A stretch of DNA of 64,000 bases, from contig JABMLP010000002.1 of assembly GCA_013176395.1 (NCBI GenBank), positions 496,001 to 560,000 of the forward strand. Reading direction: 5' to 3'. Each line of letters begins with the position of its first letter. Within the stretch, counting starts at the first letter, position 1. Origin of the DNA: Venturia oleaginea. Its lineage: Eukaryota > Ascomycota > Dothideomycetes > Venturiales > Venturiaceae. Position numbers and translations under genes: made by a program. The notes below the pieces were generated by a model. The model was not told the DNA's origin. It saw nothing but the letters and a program-made list of their open reading frames with translations, and did not search any database. Shown piece by piece: positions 44,550-55,758 of this stretch.

Positions 44550-46263
44550 TTTGATCAGTATTTGATGAAATAAGATGGTGCAGGCCAAGTATTCATTGGA
44601 CACTTGAGAAACAGCTTGCATTGTCCTAAACTGAGAAATAATACGTAACTATATACATAAAATGTAGAAGATTCGAGAAGTGTCAAGAAGTGTGTGTACA
44701 GCCACGTGTAGATCATATATATCAAACATGTGCGCTTGGCGTGGTGATCAACATCCCATACATCAAGATGTTTCAACAGTATTGAATGGCAGACTGAAGC
44801 ACTGTGAACGTAGACAACTCAGTGTATTAGAGAGGCTGATGGAGCGAAGTCCACCATCTTAATAACTACCAGCTGCGGCACTCAGATCACTAAGGGTTGC
44901 CCACTTCCGAGTAGGCCATGGAAAGGCGAGTCTCCGAAATGCAAGGTCCATCACGCAGCCTATTCTTTGCGGTACAGATGCAGTCCGATGGATTCGAAAC
45001 GTATTATTTGGGTACGTGGATAGGTGGTGGATTGAAACATAATTTCGGATGGGTTGACAGCCAGCGACTCTTGGAGGGGGAATCTGTCCCAAGGTGTTGA
45101 TGATTGGTTAGTCTCTGTCGGAGCTGAAGACACCCGCTCTGGTTTTGCAGCTATTAGACGAGTGTGCATTCGTAGGATGTAGGTACAGGAGGTCACAGGT
45201 GAGGGATAGCGTTTGTTGTTGATGAGTTGATTGTGGCTCTCTTCATGTCAGCAGGGTGAGATTCAGATGGATAATGTTCTCAATAATACGCAGGGCCTAT
45301 TTGCAGAGGTTCAAGAGGTTGTCTTGATATCGTGCTTGAGAGATGAAATTGGAATTACTGAATTTAAGCTCAATTACCGATTGGTGGCCTCATCTCCAGT
45401 CCTGATGTAGTTGAACTGATTAAGGAAGAATTTGTCATGAAAGTGTCTATTTACGAACTACGGGCGACAGGCATAATGCTTGATATATACTGCGTACCAC
45501 AGTATGAATTGCCAAGAGAGGTACCTGGGAGGGCGTCCGGCTGCATCCGGTCGATCATCGTGTTACTACCTATGTTACACGACGTGTGGTTCAAATCTTC
45601 AGCATATTCAGACGTTAAACAGCTTCAAAAGGTGTTGGTGTTGATGCTGAGAGCCTAGGGTTGACAGACGTCCTTATCGCCTTGCTCGTTTGTACCCCCA
45701 ACTGCTTGGCTCCCCGATAAGCACGGGAGGAAAAGTCTCGACCTTTTGTGGAGTAGGCGACCTTTCTTCCTCATTTCCAACCAGCCTCCAACCGTCATCT
45801 TCCAACGTTTTCATGGTAGCGCGATGGAATGAAACAACCTTTGCGGCATCAGCTTGGTCAACGAGACTGCAGTTCCAAGGCATACCCAGGTACAGATGCT
45901 CTGCTCTTACTCACTTTCAATGGAGAAGTCTGCAGCCGTCGCTGCTGGCACGGAATGTCTATCCACAGTATCAGTCGCCAGCAGCCGTTTGCTATCGAAA
46001 CAGGTACTCCAATTGATCAATCGGTCCTTAAGCCGCCATTACATCACGAAGGCGCATAGTTCACATTAGCAGATCGACCATGCATCTCTAGCTGGTCGCA
46101 TCTTCTCCTTACCTGCTTTTCCCTTTGTTTAGTTGCGTGGCAGCCGCGTCCTCCTTTTAACTGTACGCCTTCCATGTTTTGTCTCGTTATTCTTAACATC
46201 TAATATTGCGACAACGTCGCGTACTTTCTCTTCTCAGTCGTTACCACACAAGCATCTGTAATT
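44550..46263. other. Intergenic, promoters of two divergent secreted-protein genes
   Basis: 1.7 kb between the divergent secreted-protein and GH79 genes. Short open frames are scattered on both strands without family resemblance. Confidence 0.5.
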
Positions 46264-48135
46264 ATGACTCTCATATTACCCTTCACTCTCACTCTACTCT
46301 CTTTTGCCGCGTCTTCCCACGCCCAAGGCACCGCCACTATAAGTGCTGCGACGAGCGCTTCCTCAGCAACCGGCGTTTCCAAGGCCCTCGATCAGTCGTT
46401 TGCCGGCTTTGGCATCGAGCCCTCAAATCTCTACTCCTTCACTGGAGGATCCAGCCCCAATGAGATGTCCGTGAACTTGCTCCAAAATCTCGCCGACTAT
46501 GCTGGCGCTCCACCGCATCTTCGAATTGGAGGAAACACGGCCGACCAAATCATATACGACTCGAGTTTTACAGGATACTATTTGCAGCTGAAAGAGAACC
46601 CGACCGGACAGGGAGCTGAACCTAGCGATAAATTCATATTCGGACCTACGTATTGGACCGCCTTGAACAGATTTCCCGCAGGCACTCCCGTCACATTTGG
46701 TCTAAGTCTTTCGTATGAAGGCCCAGATTATATTCAGAACATCGTCACGGAAGCAAAGGCATGCTTGGATGGTCTCAATAATGTCAAACTCTACTCTTTC
46801 GAGATTGGCAACGAACCAGATTTGTACGCCCAGAATCGGTTCAGAACCGGAACGTGGAATGGCCAGGTCTACACGCAGGAGTACCTAGCTCGAGCATCCG
46901 CTGTATACCAACAAGTCCTCAAACCTGCCGGGCTTCCTGCACAATTCTTCGAAGCCCCGAATACTGCCTCTACCATCGGCACGACGTTCGCAGTCAACGA
47001 CTTGCAACAGGAGGGCATCATGAACGGCGTAAACGGATCTTCCACTCTCTTGGCCGCGTGGAACCAGCACGACTACTACTTCTTCACGGGTGTCTCGCCT
47101 GGCACGCTCACATTGGACTTTTTGCAATCCCTCGTAAACACAGAAACCCAGTTCGCATACTGGGTCTCACAGGTACAGGCGGCCCTCAAAACTGGTTTGC
47201 CTTACTATCTTCGCGAAATGGCCAGTGCCGGCCCAACTGGTATCCAAGGAATCAGCGACACATTCGGTGCAGCTTTGTGGACCTTGAATTTCTTCTGCTA
47301 TGCTGCTTCAGTGGGAGTAGGATCTGTCCAGATGCACATGACCGACAATTCTTACGCGGCTGCATGGCAGCCAGTTCAGATGAATGGACAAGGGCCTCAC
47401 ATTCGACCAAGTTACTACGCTTTTGCAGCCATGGCTCAACTCCTTGGTGCTGGCAATGGAACAACTCAAATTGCTGCAGTTGCACCATCCAACATCCCAT
47501 CGAACTATGCCAACTATGTGCGAACATATGCAGCCTACACAAACAGCGAATTGTCAGCATTTGTGCTAATCAACTCCATGACCTCCAATGCTGCCGTCAC
47601 AAGCAAAGGCAGTGTCACATTTTCTCTCTCATTTCCCAATGCCAAGGGAGAAACACTCTACCTTTCCACCCTCACTTCTGCTGGAGGCGACTCATTTACT
47701 GGAACAACCTGGAATGGAATCTCCTTCGAATCATCCAATGACGGAACTCCAACCACAGCAAACACAGCCGTGCAAACCGTCACCATCGGAAATGATGGCA
47801 GAGCGTCCGTCACTGTGCGCGACAGCCAGGCTATCATCGCCAACGTTGGTTTCCTGCTAGGTAGCCGTGCTGTTAAGCTTGGAACTGCCTCGAATGGCAC
47901 GAGCAGTAAGAAGAGTGGATCGTCGAGCGCTTCGTCAAGCTCGGCTACCAATGCGGCCATTACGTCGGTCCTCACCACTGCAGTCGCCGTGGCCACATCT
48001 GCTGGACCTGCGCCTTCTTCTACGAGATCATCTGAGGCTGGGGGTAGGACAAGACCTAGAAGGAGGTCGCTGATGTTGATGATGGCAATGTTCGCATTAA
48101 TCTTTGCTCTCTTTGCTTTGCGCACCTTTGGTTAG
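46264..48135 (+). CDS. GPI-anchored glycoside hydrolase family 79 enzyme
   Basis: Intronless 623-aa frame. A signal peptide (MTLILPFTLTLLSFAASSHA) precedes the catalytic domain. The family's acid/base is in FEIGNEPDLY (Glu184) and the nucleophile in YYLREMASAG (Glu318); PPHLRIGGNTADQIIY and the all-beta C-terminal domain (about 410-530) complete the GH79 arrangement. Fungal GH79 enzymes are beta-glucuronidases, including 4-O-methyl-glucuronidases acting on arabinogalactan side chains. The tail has a Ser/Ala-rich stretch followed by a basic patch and hydrophobic end (SLMLMMAMFALIFALFALRT), consistent with a GPI anchor, although the basic cluster RTRPRRR before it is unusual. It would act at the cell surface on plant or fungal glycans. 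Confidence 0.92.
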   Translation: MTLILPFTLTLLSFAASSHAQGTATISAATSASSATGVSKALDQSFAGFGIEPSNLYSFTGGSSPNEMSVNLLQNLADYAGAPPHLRIGGNTADQIIYDSSFTGYYLQLKENPTGQGAEPSDKFIFGPTYWTALNRFPAGTPVTFGLSLSYEGPDYIQNIVTEAKACLDGLNNVKLYSFEIGNEPDLYAQNRFRTGTWNGQVYTQEYLARASAVYQQVLKPAGLPAQFFEAPNTASTIGTTFAVNDLQQEGIMNGVNGSSTLLAAWNQHDYYFFTGVSPGTLTLDFLQSLVNTETQFAYWVSQVQAALKTGLPYYLREMASAGPTGIQGISDTFGAALWTLNFFCYAASVGVGSVQMHMTDNSYAAAWQPVQMNGQGPHIRPSYYAFAAMAQLLGAGNGTTQIAAVAPSNIPSNYANYVRTYAAYTNSELSAFVLINSMTSNAAVTSKGSVTFSLSFPNAKGETLYLSTLTSAGGDSFTGTTWNGISFESSNDGTPTTANTAVQTVTIGNDGRASVTVRDSQAIIANVGFLLGSRAVKLGTASNGTSSKKSGSSSASSSSATNAAITSVLTTAVAVATSAGPAPSSTRSSEAGGRTRPRRRSLMLMMAMFALIFALFALRTFG

Positions 48136-49944
48136 GCGTTTTCTTGTACTGGCATGGGTGGGCTTTTGAGCTTCTAACGTTGACATGCATGATTTCGGCG
48201 TTTGGTTGCATGTTTCTTTTTTGGGCCGGGTACTAATTATCCTGTTGAGCGCTCTTGGATTACCGGATGGATGAGTTGGGTATTACACACGTCCCCTGGA
48301 ATTCTACACACACGATTACGATTGGATATGAAGGTAATGGTGGAGGCCGGGGACGGAGATAGTTGGTTGTACTGTATACCTAGATTAGAGAAGCATGGAT
48401 TTTACCCTAGAGATAAGAAACAATGATAATTTTTAGAATGCTTTATGATGGGTTCTCCATGCATGTTTTGTGCCAGCGTGCGCTTGCTAGTGTTGACGTT
48501 GAGTGTCGCGGTGTATACGTACCAGCGCGCGTCAGTCTTATTTCCATTTTCTCAAATTGGTAGGTCGTCATTGGTTGATATGATGATCAATTAGATCTGA
48601 GGCTGTTCATTGGCGGAATATCCCTACTAAAGACGTATTTTAATTGGTCGTTGGGATAAGACTAATGGGCGCTGGTACGTATGTACTTCAGCCCCCTTTG
48701 CGTAGATCTGCAGATATGGTCCCGATTCTCAGAATGTACTATTACCCAGTCCCAGTTACATACGATGGGAGCGTGGGATTTTTGACGTGGATATTCGTGG
48801 GAGGTTTCTTGATATAGGAGGTAGTATAGGAGGACTACTGAAGCAGTTTCTTCTTCCAATCATGACCTTTTGTGCTGGTGATGATGTTAACTCCTTTTAT
48901 AGATTCAGGCAGTCCATCTCGGGGGATTATATTTTTTACTCATGCTACCGATTTCCTCTCTTTTTCTTGTCAAGGGGTATGGGGGGGAAGTTTGTGATCG
49001 TTGATAAGTCAGACATACTAAAATTTTGTAGAAATTTGATCAAGCGTTAGACTTGCATGGATTACCGAACCAACGCCATTCATATGTTTCGATAGTTCTC
49101 TTCATTCAATGATGAACAGGGTACCTCCTTTATGCAGAAGTATCTCGTATGCAGCAAAAGAAGAGGTTTTGCAGTGAAATTTGATAAGCTTGCACATATT
49201 TATTGTAGTAACTCAACTTTGTAGTGATGATGATGAATATTACCTACCATTTCCATGACCAAATCCCAAACTCTTGATCCCCACGTCTACCAGACATCTT
49301 TCCACTTTTCACATTACTGGAGGTCAATCATCGCGTGATAGTCAGTCGGAGCATACTATTGCCTTCGGAAGAGCGCGTCATATCCTTTTTTGATATCTGC
49401 AACTAGGAAGTACCAAAGTGCTGTGATTTTCTCCATACATTCCTTTTTATATCGATTTGAGTCTGGTTATAAGTCGCACCCCCAGCCCAGCTGTGGCCTG
49501 TGATCCCAGGGTGTGAAATATATGATGTACTCGGTAACGCTAGAAGACTTTTTTTTGGCACCGTGAAGTACTACCGTTGTTATCCGACAAGCATCCAAAG
49601 CTATAAATATCATAACCCGCGCCCATAGTGTTTCTTCACAACTATATCACAACTTTGCTTCGATGTCGGATATGGTTGGTGTAGGAGCAACAACAGTATC
49701 CATATCCAATCATAGTCCATGGGGCGACTTCTAACCGATTAGAAAAGAAAGAGGAGTAAGAAAGTCCAGCTTGGCTAACTGAATTCTCACGCCGGTGACT
49801 ACCGCCACCATAACTAACGAATCCTAGAGATATACTTCAATACCGAAAGTCGACCTCCTTCTGCATTTCAAAAATCGGATATGTTGAGATTGGATAGACA
49901 CAGACCATTATATAATACGATACCCAGTCTCCCCCTCCTAGAAT

Positions 49945-49958
49945 TGTCTCTAAGCATT
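49945..49958 (+). repeat. 14-bp direct repeat, left copy
   Basis: TGTCTCTAAGCATT, identical to 51560-51573. It is followed by GATTGATTGATTGATT. A candidate target-site duplication around a 1.6-kb insertion that includes the tandem repeat. Confidence 0.55.
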
Positions 49959-50469
49959 GATTGATTGATTGATTTTATCCTACTCGGTTGCAGCCGCTTA
50001 ATCACGCAGCTATGTCCGGTTAGGAGGACTTCATCAGACAGCCGACACGTGATAGATTATATAATCCACCGCGCCCCACTTCGCCCCGTTCACTGAAACA
50101 AGACCAGCTGTCCCCTCAGTCCTCCCTCTTTTCCCTTAACCAGTATCTCCAAATGCCCGCTGGCTCTTGTAGATACTGGTTACTCTGCTAGTATATCTGT
50201 GCTATGTAGACTCAAGAGACAATGCCTCGTGTTTCGCTATCCTTCTACCTACAGTCTCCCTCTAGTGCTCAGCTTTGTCTATCTGTTTCGCCTTATCCCT
50301 CAAGGCCAACGGGTTCCCTAAGTATGTTTCTGCTTGTGAAAGTTGCCTTGCACCAGATTCCTATGCGGCGGTGTATTTGGTTGTGTGATGCTGGAGACAA
50401 TAGTAACCATCGTAGTCGTGATTTCGCTGCTTGGGTGTGATACTCCGGGTATGCCCGTAGACGAGGCTG

Positions 50470-51230
50470 TCTGGTAGCTGCCGTATTGTATGACGCCGAT
50501 CGTGCTATAGACCTGCCGTCTTATAGTCGGAGCCTACCTGCTGCTAGTCGCTCTCCCTGCTTGCTATATCGCGCTCCTACTCTTGCCAATGCCATAACTG
50601 GGACGCAACAGTCTGGGGAGAGGCTCAAGGCTACGTCTGCTGGCTTGTAGGGAGGGGATTTGCCGCCAATAAGCTCCTTCTATACGTCTTTACTGCTTAC
50701 TGTGTTGCGCACCTACTCTTGCCAATGCCATAACTGGGACGCAACAGTTTGGGGAGAGGCTCAAGGCTCTGGACATCAGCTTGCAGCAGGACGGTTTGCG
50801 GAGACGATAGTAGATGAGGTTCTCTAGCAGCTGCCGTATCGTGTCGCACCGATTGTGTTGTAGACCTGTCGTCTTATAGTCGGAGCCTATCTGCTGCTAG
50901 TCGCTCTCCCTGCTTGCTATATCGCGCACCTACTCTTGCCACTGCCATAACTGGGACGCAACAGTCTGGGGAGAGGCTCAAGGCTACGTCTGCTAGCTTA
51001 CAGGGAGGGGATTTGCCGCCAATAGGCTCCTTCTATGCGTCCTTACTACTTACTGTGTCGCGCACCTACTCTTGCCAATGCCATAACTGGGAGGCAACAG
51101 TTTGGGGAGAGGCTCAAGGCTCTGGGCAACAGCTTGTAGCAGGACGGTTTGCCAAGACGTTGGGAGAGGTTGTCTAGTCGTTGCAGTGGTGTGTGGTGCC
51201 GATTGTTGCACACCGGGCGTCTGGTGTTTG
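50470..51230 (+). repeat. Tandem repeat, ~352-bp unit with internal ~133-bp sub-repeat
   Basis: Two full units (about 50470-50821 and 50822-51172) and the start of a third. Each begins with AGCTGCCGTAT, shares TCTTATAGTCGGAGCCTA and GTCGCTCTCCCTGCTTGCTA, and contains two copies of CCTACTCTTGCCAATGCCAT followed by AACTGGGACGCAACAG, at about 50576, 50711, 50929 and 51067. Identity between units looks high, suggesting recent duplication. Short frames within the units encode related peptides (TYSCQCHNWDATVWGEAQGS) but contain stops. Confidence 0.85.
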
Positions 51231-51559
51231 AGTTGTGTTGAAGGTATTGCCGTTCTAGCGGTGACTCGTCGACTCGAAGCGTTGCAGTGTCATCTGGGGT
51301 GATGGACTAGCCGGGAGATAGTGACTAGATGGTTGCTGTTGTCTTTGGTGGACGCATCGTTCGTGTAGCTTGCTCATGTATTCGTCTGCTTGCTCTGCCG
51401 TGGCCGCGACGGCGACTCTAGAGGTATCTCATCGACGCTGAGGGACGCGCGATGGCCTCTAGAAGCCGGAGCGGCCACTGGCAGAGGTGTTTTGATGATC
51501 TTTAGATGATACTTCTGTAAATTCCAAAAATTGAGTTCTCGCTGTGTGCGCTGTTTTTG

Positions 51560-51573
51560 TGTCTCTAAGCATT
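51560..51573 (+). repeat. 14-bp direct repeat, right copy
   Basis: Identical to 49945-49958; see that entry. Both copies are followed within 60 bp by a CTATGTCC(G/A)GT-like stretch. Confidence 0.55.
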
Positions 51574-52488
51574 AGAACTATGTCCAGTAAGACTATCCAA
51601 GCATTCGATCCTTCCATCTATGAAACGCGCCTGTTCCAATCTACCGGCCCTAACCGTCCTCGATCCTTCAAACCACACGCCTTGGCAATCCTAGAATATA
51701 ATGAGCTATAAAGCTTAACCAGACTTCGATCTTGCAACGAATAAAGAAATGCCACCACACCAACCTTGCAATGGTTTCGTCGTGACAAGTGGCATGAGGG
51801 TTGGAGATGGCGATATGGAAAAAGGTCCATCTTAAAAGACATACAGTACAAGAAATGTTGAAACATCTTCCTTCTTTGTTGAAATGGAGCTCATCAACGT
51901 TCAGTGATGATCACCATCTTCTTCTAAATCTTTCGTCGCTGTCTGATTGGCGATGTATAGCGGATGGATGAAGAGCGCTTGGTTCGTGTGGAAGAGAGCG
52001 AATGGATATGGGTTAGATAGGAGGCATCGAACTGAGGTTGCACGGGAATTCCGAAGCCATTGACTGGGCGTGGCGTATAAGGTCGTTCGGGGATGGTTGC
52101 GGAAGAAGAGGCACCCCCTGTCAGGCTTGCGACTGCACTTTCCAAACACCACTGTCTAGTCGCTAGTCTTCAACATGAATCTCATGGCCGAGCAGCCGAG
52201 AGCAGACAGCCCGCGACTGCAACCACGAGAACTCCCCTTGGCAAAATGACTTCACGGATCCAAACCACCTGTGTCTGCACGACTCGCGCGGAACCGATTG
52301 GCGACGAAAGACTGTCTGCCCAGCCGCGATGGCGTTGAGATGCATCGTGAGAGGTTCAGCTTGACATAGTTGCTGCCATTGCCCCCAGCACGCATAGCAT
52401 TCTCCGCATACAAGACTGATCCGTCGCCGTCGCCGTCGCCGAATCGACATCTCACCATAGTTACATTCCACACGTTTGACACGCCACA

Positions 52489-54783
52489 ATGGTGGCAATG
52501 TACATCGCCATTTACGCTGCGCTTTTTGCAGCGTCTGCAACTGCTCAGTCATCATCGTCCTGTTCGGCAACCTTGACTGCATCGTATCCAGCTCCATCAT
52601 TGGCTACCGGATACACGGCAAGATTGATCGCAAACAACCTCACCAGACCGCGAAGCATTCATTTCGACTCCGCCGGAAAACTGCTGGTTGTCCAGGGTGG
52701 TCGTGGAATCACCGCTCTAACGTTAACAGATGGCGGCGGTTCCTGCCTGAGCGTGGCGAACAGACAAACCGTGGTTGCTGATATAGATGTAAACTCGGCA
52801 GTAAATGCCTTTCAGCAACCATGCTAACATTGACCACAGTTGAATCATGGCATCGAACTCTCGCCAGATGGACAGACCCTTTATGCTTCTACCTCGGACG
52901 TTGTATACAGCTGGGCGTACGACGCTGGAGCAGGAACCACATCCAATCGCCGGACTCTAGTCACGGGAATGGTAAATTTTAACCCAGTACAACATCAGGC
53001 CAGGCTAATCCGTGTCTCAGCAAAACTCGGCTCATACGACAAGGACACTGCTACTCTCTCGGAAAGTCAACGGCACCCTGCTTATCAGCAGAGGCAGCAC
53101 TTCGAACAACGACCCTGGAGCTGCCGATATCAGCAGTGCCCGCTCCCAAATCAAGTCTTTCAATCTGAACGGCTTATCAGACACACGCTCCCTCGATTTT
53201 GCATCCACCGGAACTATTCTCGGCTGGGGCCTCCGTAACTCGGTTGGAGTTGCTGAAGATCCCAATACTGGTGGTATTTTTAGTGTCGAGAACAGTGTAG
53301 ACAACTTGGAACGTAATGGCCAGGATGTACATGAAAACAATCCAGGAGAAGAACTCAACTTCATGGATATCTCAACGGAACTCACTACTCTGGCCAGGGG
53401 CAGAATTATGGATACCCAACGTGCTTCACAGCGTGGAACGTGAGCGAGATCCCAGATAATGGTGCTCTGCAAGTTGGATCCCAATTTGCTATTGGAACTC
53501 AAAACTCGACTGTGAACGACGACATTTGTGCCAACAATCGCATTGCACCTCGGTTAACCTTCCCTGCCCATTGGGCCCCGTTGGTAAGTGATCTAATCCT
53601 AGACTCTTTTAATATGTATGATCATTGACAGCTTGTAGGACATCAAGTTCAATACTAGAGGAGACACTGCGTGGATCACAAGCCATGGTAGCTGGTATGT
53701 CAACTTTCCGTACATCCCTCTCTCGATGAGACAATCTTGTCCCCTTCTCCTTTGCTTTTATGCATTGTTCGGCCAGACTCTCATCAGCACTCGAGATATG
53801 ATATCTGTCTCTTTCCCGTTTGTGCCTGTTATGCTCCAGAGTCGTAGTGCTACAGCGGGCTAGTCAATCATGTTACTCCAGCATCATGGCTATCTCTGCT
53901 AGCAGGTGCCGGATCCTGTATTCATGGTGAGGAATTCTCGGCAATCTGACCACCTAAGATTACCAGGAATCTGTCCATGTCTCAACTCAATTGGAGATCG
54001 CCATCCCAATGCCGTTTTTCTGGCAAACGATGTGGCAAGGAAGCAGAACGGGCAAAATCACTGTGGTGCATTCGATGCGGATGTCTTCTTGTCCAAATTG
54101 AGCATCGCCCTGGGTCTGCCTTTCTTGCTTTGAAGTCCACCTCTTTGGCTCTATGCTGCTGGAGCTCATGATCTGGTGACTTCCATGAAGACTCGCTTTC
54201 TGTACTTTCCGCGATGTATGATATCTCGATTGCGGTCGTTCTAAGGTCGGAGCACTGCCTGCTGTTTGTTTCGGCGCATTTCTTCTTCGTAGTTTGCTTT
54301 CTGGAATGCTGCGGCATGTGGAGGTTTATCTTTGTCGGCCGGACCAAGCCTTACTGCTCTTTTATCGCAGAAACGATATGCTCCCAGTCCTGACTGACTT
54401 GTAGGAATCGCGATGCTCCTGATGGGTACCTCCTCTTCACGGTGGGATTCAGCAATGGTATGCCAATTGCCGCCGCGAACAGCACCACTGCAGTGGTTCC
54501 GATTATGCGCAATCAAGACAACTCAAGGTGTCCTGACAATTGCTTCCGACCCGTCGGCCTTGCTTGGGATAGCGCTGGGCGGTTATTTATGACGAGTGAC
54601 TCTACAGGAGAGGTTTATGTTGTCACCCGGTCCGATGGCAGCTCTGTCAACGGGACTACGCCTACCACATCTCCTGCGTCTCCTTCTCCCTCTCCGACTC
54701 GATCGGCAGCAGTCGGAGGGCTCCGTCCTAGGTTGTGGTTGTTCGTGGTTGCGGTCACTGGTGCTATTGGGATTTTGGTGTAA
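52489..54783 (+). CDS. AA12-type secreted quinoprotein dehydrogenase, one frameshift
   Basis: Exons 52489-52800, 52840-52971, 53021-53583, 53639-53694 and 54405-54783. The signal peptide (MVAMYIAIYAALFAASATAQ) precedes a six-bladed propeller: ARLIANNLTRPRSIHFDSAG, LNHGIELSPDGQTLYASTSD, GWGLRNSVGVAEDPNTGGIF, ENNPGEELNF, DIKFNTRGDTAWITSHGSW and NCFRPVGLAWDSAGRLFMTS. It ends in a Ser/Pro stalk and hydrophobic tail (LWLFVVAVTGAIGILV), so it is probably GPI-anchored. Relatives in AA12 use PQQ to oxidise 2-keto-glucose, fucose and similar sugars. Two oddities: one C appears missing at 53361-53362 (frame moves before HGYLNGTHYSGQGQNYGYPT), and the last intron is 710 bp. With one base restored the frame totals 480 aa. 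Pseudogene or sequence error cannot be told apart. Confidence 0.82.
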
Positions 54784-55758
54784 TGTCAATACAGCATGAG
54801 GACTTACGACAAAGAGAACAAACAGTAAGCAACAAGTTACATTGGATGGTTGTAAAGCTACGGAAGCGACGACTGGATTAATTACTGGTAACCAAAATTT
54901 GCTCTTGATTGAGATTCTCGAGATTACTCCTTTTCATGCTTCCCCTGAGTCGATGGATTGATGAATGCCTCCAACCATTACCAGCTGTTGCTTCGTGTAA
55001 CTTTAAAGCATAGCTCTATCCATGGGAGGCTTTCGGATAGACTGACTGGCGGCCTCGTCGTCGCTCTGATGCTAGCTCTGATGCTAATTTACAAACTTGG
55101 AGACAACCTCGCCGTCGCTGCCACACAGTTCATCACCGTCTAAACGAGGCTGCTCAAGGAAGCGATGCGGCATCAGGGAAGGGTAAAAAAGACAGGCAGC
55201 CATATTCCAACGGTCTCAAATGACTGCTAAGATTTCGAAACTCCCTCTGATCTCAAGCGAGATGCTCAAACAACACGTTCCCTAAGGGGGAGTGTTTGGT
55301 CGTACCCAATCTTATAACAGCAACGGCGACAATAGCAGTTCATGAATACTATTCGGAACATCAAAGGTACTATGGAGCATTACAATAGGGCTTCCTCAAG
55401 CGTCATTGGCAGTGGTCAAGGGACATTGACCGCCGATTGAAGAAGATGTAGTGAATAAGTGATGCCGGAAAGGAGCTAGTCTTGTCCACAATCATAGCCT
55501 TACAACACTGACCTTATCGACACATGACCCGGACAATAGATCTCACTACTGCTATTGATCTGACTAGCACACTAGTCAGATCTGACTCCCTGCCAACCGC
55601 TGCTTAAGGGCGAAATCTTCTACTCCTCCAATTCTTTTCACCACAAACATCACTTCCCACAATCGAGCTACCACAGCTTTCCTCCATCGCTCTCGCACTC
55701 TACATCAATCAGGTACATTGATAGCTCTTCCATTATTTCCAAACATCCAACACAATCT
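54784..55758. other. Intergenic, AA12 3' flank and F-box-like gene promoter
   Basis: 1 kb without a supported gene; the last 120 bp are a CT/CA-rich leader of the next gene. Confidence 0.5.

Larger units (their letters stand above)
48136..52488. other. Gene-free 4.3 kb with a large tandem repeat
   Basis: No supported gene. It carries a ~352-bp tandem repeat (50470-51230) enclosed by a 14-bp direct repeat. The AT-rich flanks (48.4-49.9 kb) show no transposase or reverse transcriptase coding. The final 300 bp form the promoter of the AA12 gene. Confidence 0.6.

Noticed and set aside
53750..54380. Possible extra exon or small gene inside the 710-bp intron
   Set aside because: Frames are broken on both strands and the flanking exons join perfectly without it.
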